Positions 61,965-64,000 of a DNA stretch of 64,000 nucleotides are shown one piece after another. The notes under the pieces are model-generated. The model made no database searches and was not told the DNA's origin. It saw nothing but the letters and a program-made list of their open reading frames with translations. The first letter of the stretch is position 1, and each line of letters starts with the position of its first letter. Source of the DNA: Coxiella-like endosymbiont (GTDB taxonomy: Bacteria; Pseudomonadota; Gammaproteobacteria; Coxiellales; Coxiellaceae); the NCBI RefSeq assembly GCF_030643785.1, contig NZ_CP094378.1:248001-312000 (forward strand), given 5' to 3'. The position numbers and the translations under genes were made by a program.

Positions 61965-63043
61965 TCTTCTTCTCTGATAAGCTCATTACGTTGTTTTTTA
62001 AGCGATTTTGGTAGTTCCGCATAGAGATAGTCAAACATATCTGTCGGTTTAGGTAGTGGCTTATTTAAAAATTCCTTCACGATTTGATCGACTTCATTGG
62101 CTAATTCCATTTGCAATTCCGTTTCTTGGTTTCGCGACCACAGTCCTTGAGATTCCAAATAATAGCCAAGCCGAGCGATAGGCTCGCGTTTCCAAGCTAT
62201 TTTTAGCTCTTCGGAAGGGGTGTAGCGGCTCTTATCATCGGCGGTGGTATGATCACACAAACGATAAGTGATGGCCTCAATTAATGCGGGGCCACCTCCT
62301 ACCCGTGCTTTTTCTAGAGCTTTAGAAACAGAATAACGGACAGCAATGACGTCGTTACCATCTACTTGCCACCCATTAAACCCTCCGGCGATGGCTTTTT
62401 GGGCTAAAGTTTGGCAACTGGTTTGTTGATTACGGCCTACCGAAATAGCCCATTGATTATTATTGACCACAAAAACCACCGGTAATTGCCAGCACCCAGC
62501 TAGATTAATTGCTTCGTAAAAATCGCCTTTAGAAGTTCCGCCATCTCCACAAATCGTTACTACAGCACGACGTTGTTTTCGATATTTAATAGCATAGGCA
62601 ACTCCAGCGGCGTGCAAAAGTTGTCCGGCAATAGGAACACAATTAGGAAAATCGTCTTTAACGTTAGGATTAGAGTAATTGCTACCTCGCTCATCTCCTC
62701 CCCAATAAGTTAAAAATTCCGATAATTTTATTCCTCGTTCGAGACAGGTTCCTTGATCCCGATAATAGGGGCAAAAAATATCTTCGGCTTGCATGGCATT
62801 TCCCATGCCAACTCCCACTGCTTCCTGCCCTCGAGAAGAAGGGTAGGTACCCATTTTTCCGGTGCGTTGAAGGTTAACGGCCTTATTATCGAAGTGGCGA
62901 ATGAGAGCCATCTGACGGTAAAGATGCAACAGAGCATCAGGATTTACAAATTCAGGAAAAGGCTGGGTAGGGTGACTGTTCGCATCGAGAAACTGTAAAT
63001 ATCGAACGGCAAAGTTGGCAACAGTGGTCATTTTGGGTGTCAT
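61961..63043 (-). CDS. branched-chain 2-oxo acid dehydrogenase E1 alpha subunit
   Basis: 360 residues. The thiamine diphosphate site is ICGDGGTSKGDFYEAINLAG with VFVVNNNQWAISV (GDG...NN motif); YPSSRGQEAVGVGMGNAM and IFCPYYRDQGTCLERGI are typical of E1 alpha. The phosphorylation-loop-equivalent segment reads RLCDHTTADDKSRYTP. The ATG overlaps the stop of the dehydrogenase gene upstream by 4 bp (63040-63043), so oxo acid production and use are encoded as one coupled unit. Intact. Confidence 0.94.
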   Translation of the reverse strand: MTPKMTTVANFAVRYLQFLDANSHPTQPFPEFVNPDALLHLYRQMALIRHFDNKAVNLQRTGKMGTYPSSRGQEAVGVGMGNAMQAEDIFCPYYRDQGTCLERGIKLSEFLTYWGGDERGSNYSNPNVKDDFPNCVPIAGQLLHAAGVAYAIKYRKQRRAVVTICGDGGTSKGDFYEAINLAGCWQLPVVFVVNNNQWAISVGRNQQTSCQTLAQKAIAGGFNGWQVDGNDVIAVRYSVSKALEKARVGGGPALIEAITYRLCDHTTADDKSRYTPSEELKIAWKREPIARLGYYLESQGLWSRNQETELQMELANEVDQIVKEFLNKPLPKPTDMFDYLYAELPKSLKKQRNELIREEE

Positions 63044-64000
63044 ACCGTCTCCAGATAATAAGAATTCCCGACAGCAAGTTTTTCCTTAGCCATTAAATCG
63101 GCTACTTCGGTGGTTGGTTTGTTTTCTTTAATGGAACGGTTAAATAATTCTAAAAGACGGTCGTATAATTTTTCGATTAATTTGTTAGCGACATCCACGT
63201 TATGATAATCATGCACTGAAGCTGCTTGAATTAATCCTCCGGCATTAATAACATAATCGGGAACGTAGAGAAATCCGCGTTGATGAGCAATAACACCATA
63301 TTTTCTATGGGCAAGTTGGTTATTAGCTGGGCCCGCAATAATGGGAGCCTTAATTCGGTTGAGTGTATTTAAATTAATGACACCGCCAATAGCAGCAGGC
63401 GAGAAAATATCACATTTTACGTCATAAATTTTCTCGGGAGAGACTACTGTGGCTTTAAATTTATCCACAAAGGGTTGGGTCGCTTCGGACTTAGGATCGC
63501 AGATAGTGAGGGTTGCCCCTTGTTGGTGCAAAAGTTCGGCTAAATAGTAAGCGGTTTTGCCAGCACCTTGTAGAGCGATGTGTAAGCCCTCTAAATTATC
63601 ACTATTCCATTTAAATTTAACAGCGGCCTGTAATCCACGAAAAACGCCTTTCGAAGTGAAAGGGGAGGGATCACCTTGAATTTTATCGGTTCCTGCAGCA
63701 CCGATTACGTCGGGTGTGCGCTCAGCTATGATATCCATATCCTTTGTCGTTGTTCCGATATCCATGGCTGTGATGTATCGTCCGTTTATGTCATGAATAA
63801 AATCACCAAAAGAACGAAAAAGCGCTTCTCGGTCGTAAGTGACAGAGGGCTTCATAATGACAGCCTTAGCTCCGCCGTGAGGAAGATCGCTGAAAGCGGC
63901 TTTTAGGGTCATCATATAGGATAAGCGTAAAGCATCTTTTAACGCTGAGCCCATCGACGGGTAATGGTAGAAACGACAACCACCAATAGCAGGCCCCCGT
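63040..64000 (-). CDS. leucine/valine-type amino acid dehydrogenase, C-terminal part (cut by window edge)
   Basis: Glu/Leu/Phe/Val dehydrogenase family, which deaminates branched-chain amino acids to the 2-oxo acids used by the E1-E2 complex behind it. From the edge it reads GPAIGGCRFYHYPSM, then the substrate segment SDLPHGGAKAVIMKP with the conserved Lys, YITAMDIGTTTKDMDII, the NAD-binding LHIALQGAGKTAYYLAELL (G-A-G-K in place of G-x-G-N) and DVKCDIFSPAAIGGVINLNT. About 40 or so N-terminal residues lie outside. The frame is clean to 64000. Leucine dehydrogenase fits the operon best; glutamate dehydrogenase is less likely. Confidence 0.85.
   Translation of the reverse strand, partial: RGPAIGGCRFYHYPSMGSALKDALRLSYMMTLKAAFSDLPHGGAKAVIMKPSVTYDREALFRSFGDFIHDINGRYITAMDIGTTTKDMDIIAERTPDVIGAAGTDKIQGDPSPFTSKGVFRGLQAAVKFKWNSDNLEGLHIALQGAGKTAYYLAELLHQQGATLTICDPKSEATQPFVDKFKATVVSPEKIYDVKCDIFSPAAIGGVINLNTLNRIKAPIIAGPANNQLAHRKYGVIAHQRGFLYVPDYVINAGGLIQAASVHDYHNVDVANKLIEKLYDRLLELFNRSIKENKPTTEVADLMAKEKLAVGNSYYLETV

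Noticed and set aside
1-64000. Insertion sequences, prophage or integrase genes
   Set aside because: I looked for transposase and integrase motifs and terminal inverted repeats and saw none; decay here seems not to be driven by mobile elements.

Overview
The window looks like a chromosome piece of a gammaproteobacterial host-associated organism of the Coxiella/Legionellales type, AT-rich and in active genome decay. The reasons are the gene content (bamA-ompH-lpxD-fabZ-lpxA, lpxB beside a Gfo/Idh oxidoreductase, a Mip-like FKBP, a branched-chain oxo-acid dehydrogenase operon with a leucine-type dehydrogenase) and the high load of decayed genes. A tick-type Coxiella endosymbiont is my best guess. 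The genus assignment is inference.

Layout. 1-2127 (minus): aroD 5' end, a hemC remnant with an internal deletion, a PlsC-type acyltransferase and an exported protein. 2128-11990: mostly ruins (metallophosphoesterase, tdk, small Cys-rich and basic proteins, an SDR, one of two tandem MFS transporters, a TSUP permease, a ZIP-like transporter and about 2 kb not recognised); one MFS gene is intact. 11991-15305: intact uvrD and divergent trpS with one frameshift. 15557-18800: metE and metF, both decayed. 18900-25450 (minus): ruins of an EAL protein, a HlyD-type adaptor, two type I secretion ABC transporters and a GAF protein. 25538-28053 (minus): ahcY intact, metK with one frameshift. 28198-32900: ruins of a deacetylase, a GNAT, cystathionine beta-synthase, comM and a STAND ATPase around an intact ubiK. 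33301-38567: the intact outer-membrane/lipid A operon. 39386-43199: a small lipoprotein ORF, lpxB, a Gfo/Idh oxidoreductase and tadA (the last two with one frameshift each). 43200-47170: nearly empty of recognisable genes. 47178-50870: ppa intact, putA with three frameshifts. 51003-59715: ruins of mip, purL, membrane proteins, an adenosylhomocysteinase-like protein, a hybrid histidine kinase and an encapsulated-ferritin-like protein. 59836-64000 (minus): intact branched-chain dehydrogenase E2-E1beta-E1alpha and the 3' part of a leucine-type dehydrogenase.

Decay comes in two grades. Old ruins (metE, metF, purL, type I secretion, comM, the kinase) carry many stops, frameshifts and deletions. 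A second group (trpS, metK, Gfo/Idh, tadA, putA) is clean over the whole length except for one or a few breaks, each repaired by adding one base, usually at a homopolymer of 6-7. Those are either very recent mutations, slippage-tolerated genes or base-calling errors. The other notable signal is more than twenty short direct tandem duplications of 9-21 bp, nearly all in ruins and spacers: a neutral mutational footprint that no annotated feature explains.

Metabolically, the window suggests loss of de novo methionine synthesis (metE, metF), transsulfuration (CBS), purine synthesis (purL), thymidine salvage (tdk) and possibly heme synthesis (hemC), with retention of envelope biogenesis, DNA repair, SAH recycling, pyrophosphatase and branched-chain oxo-acid oxidation.
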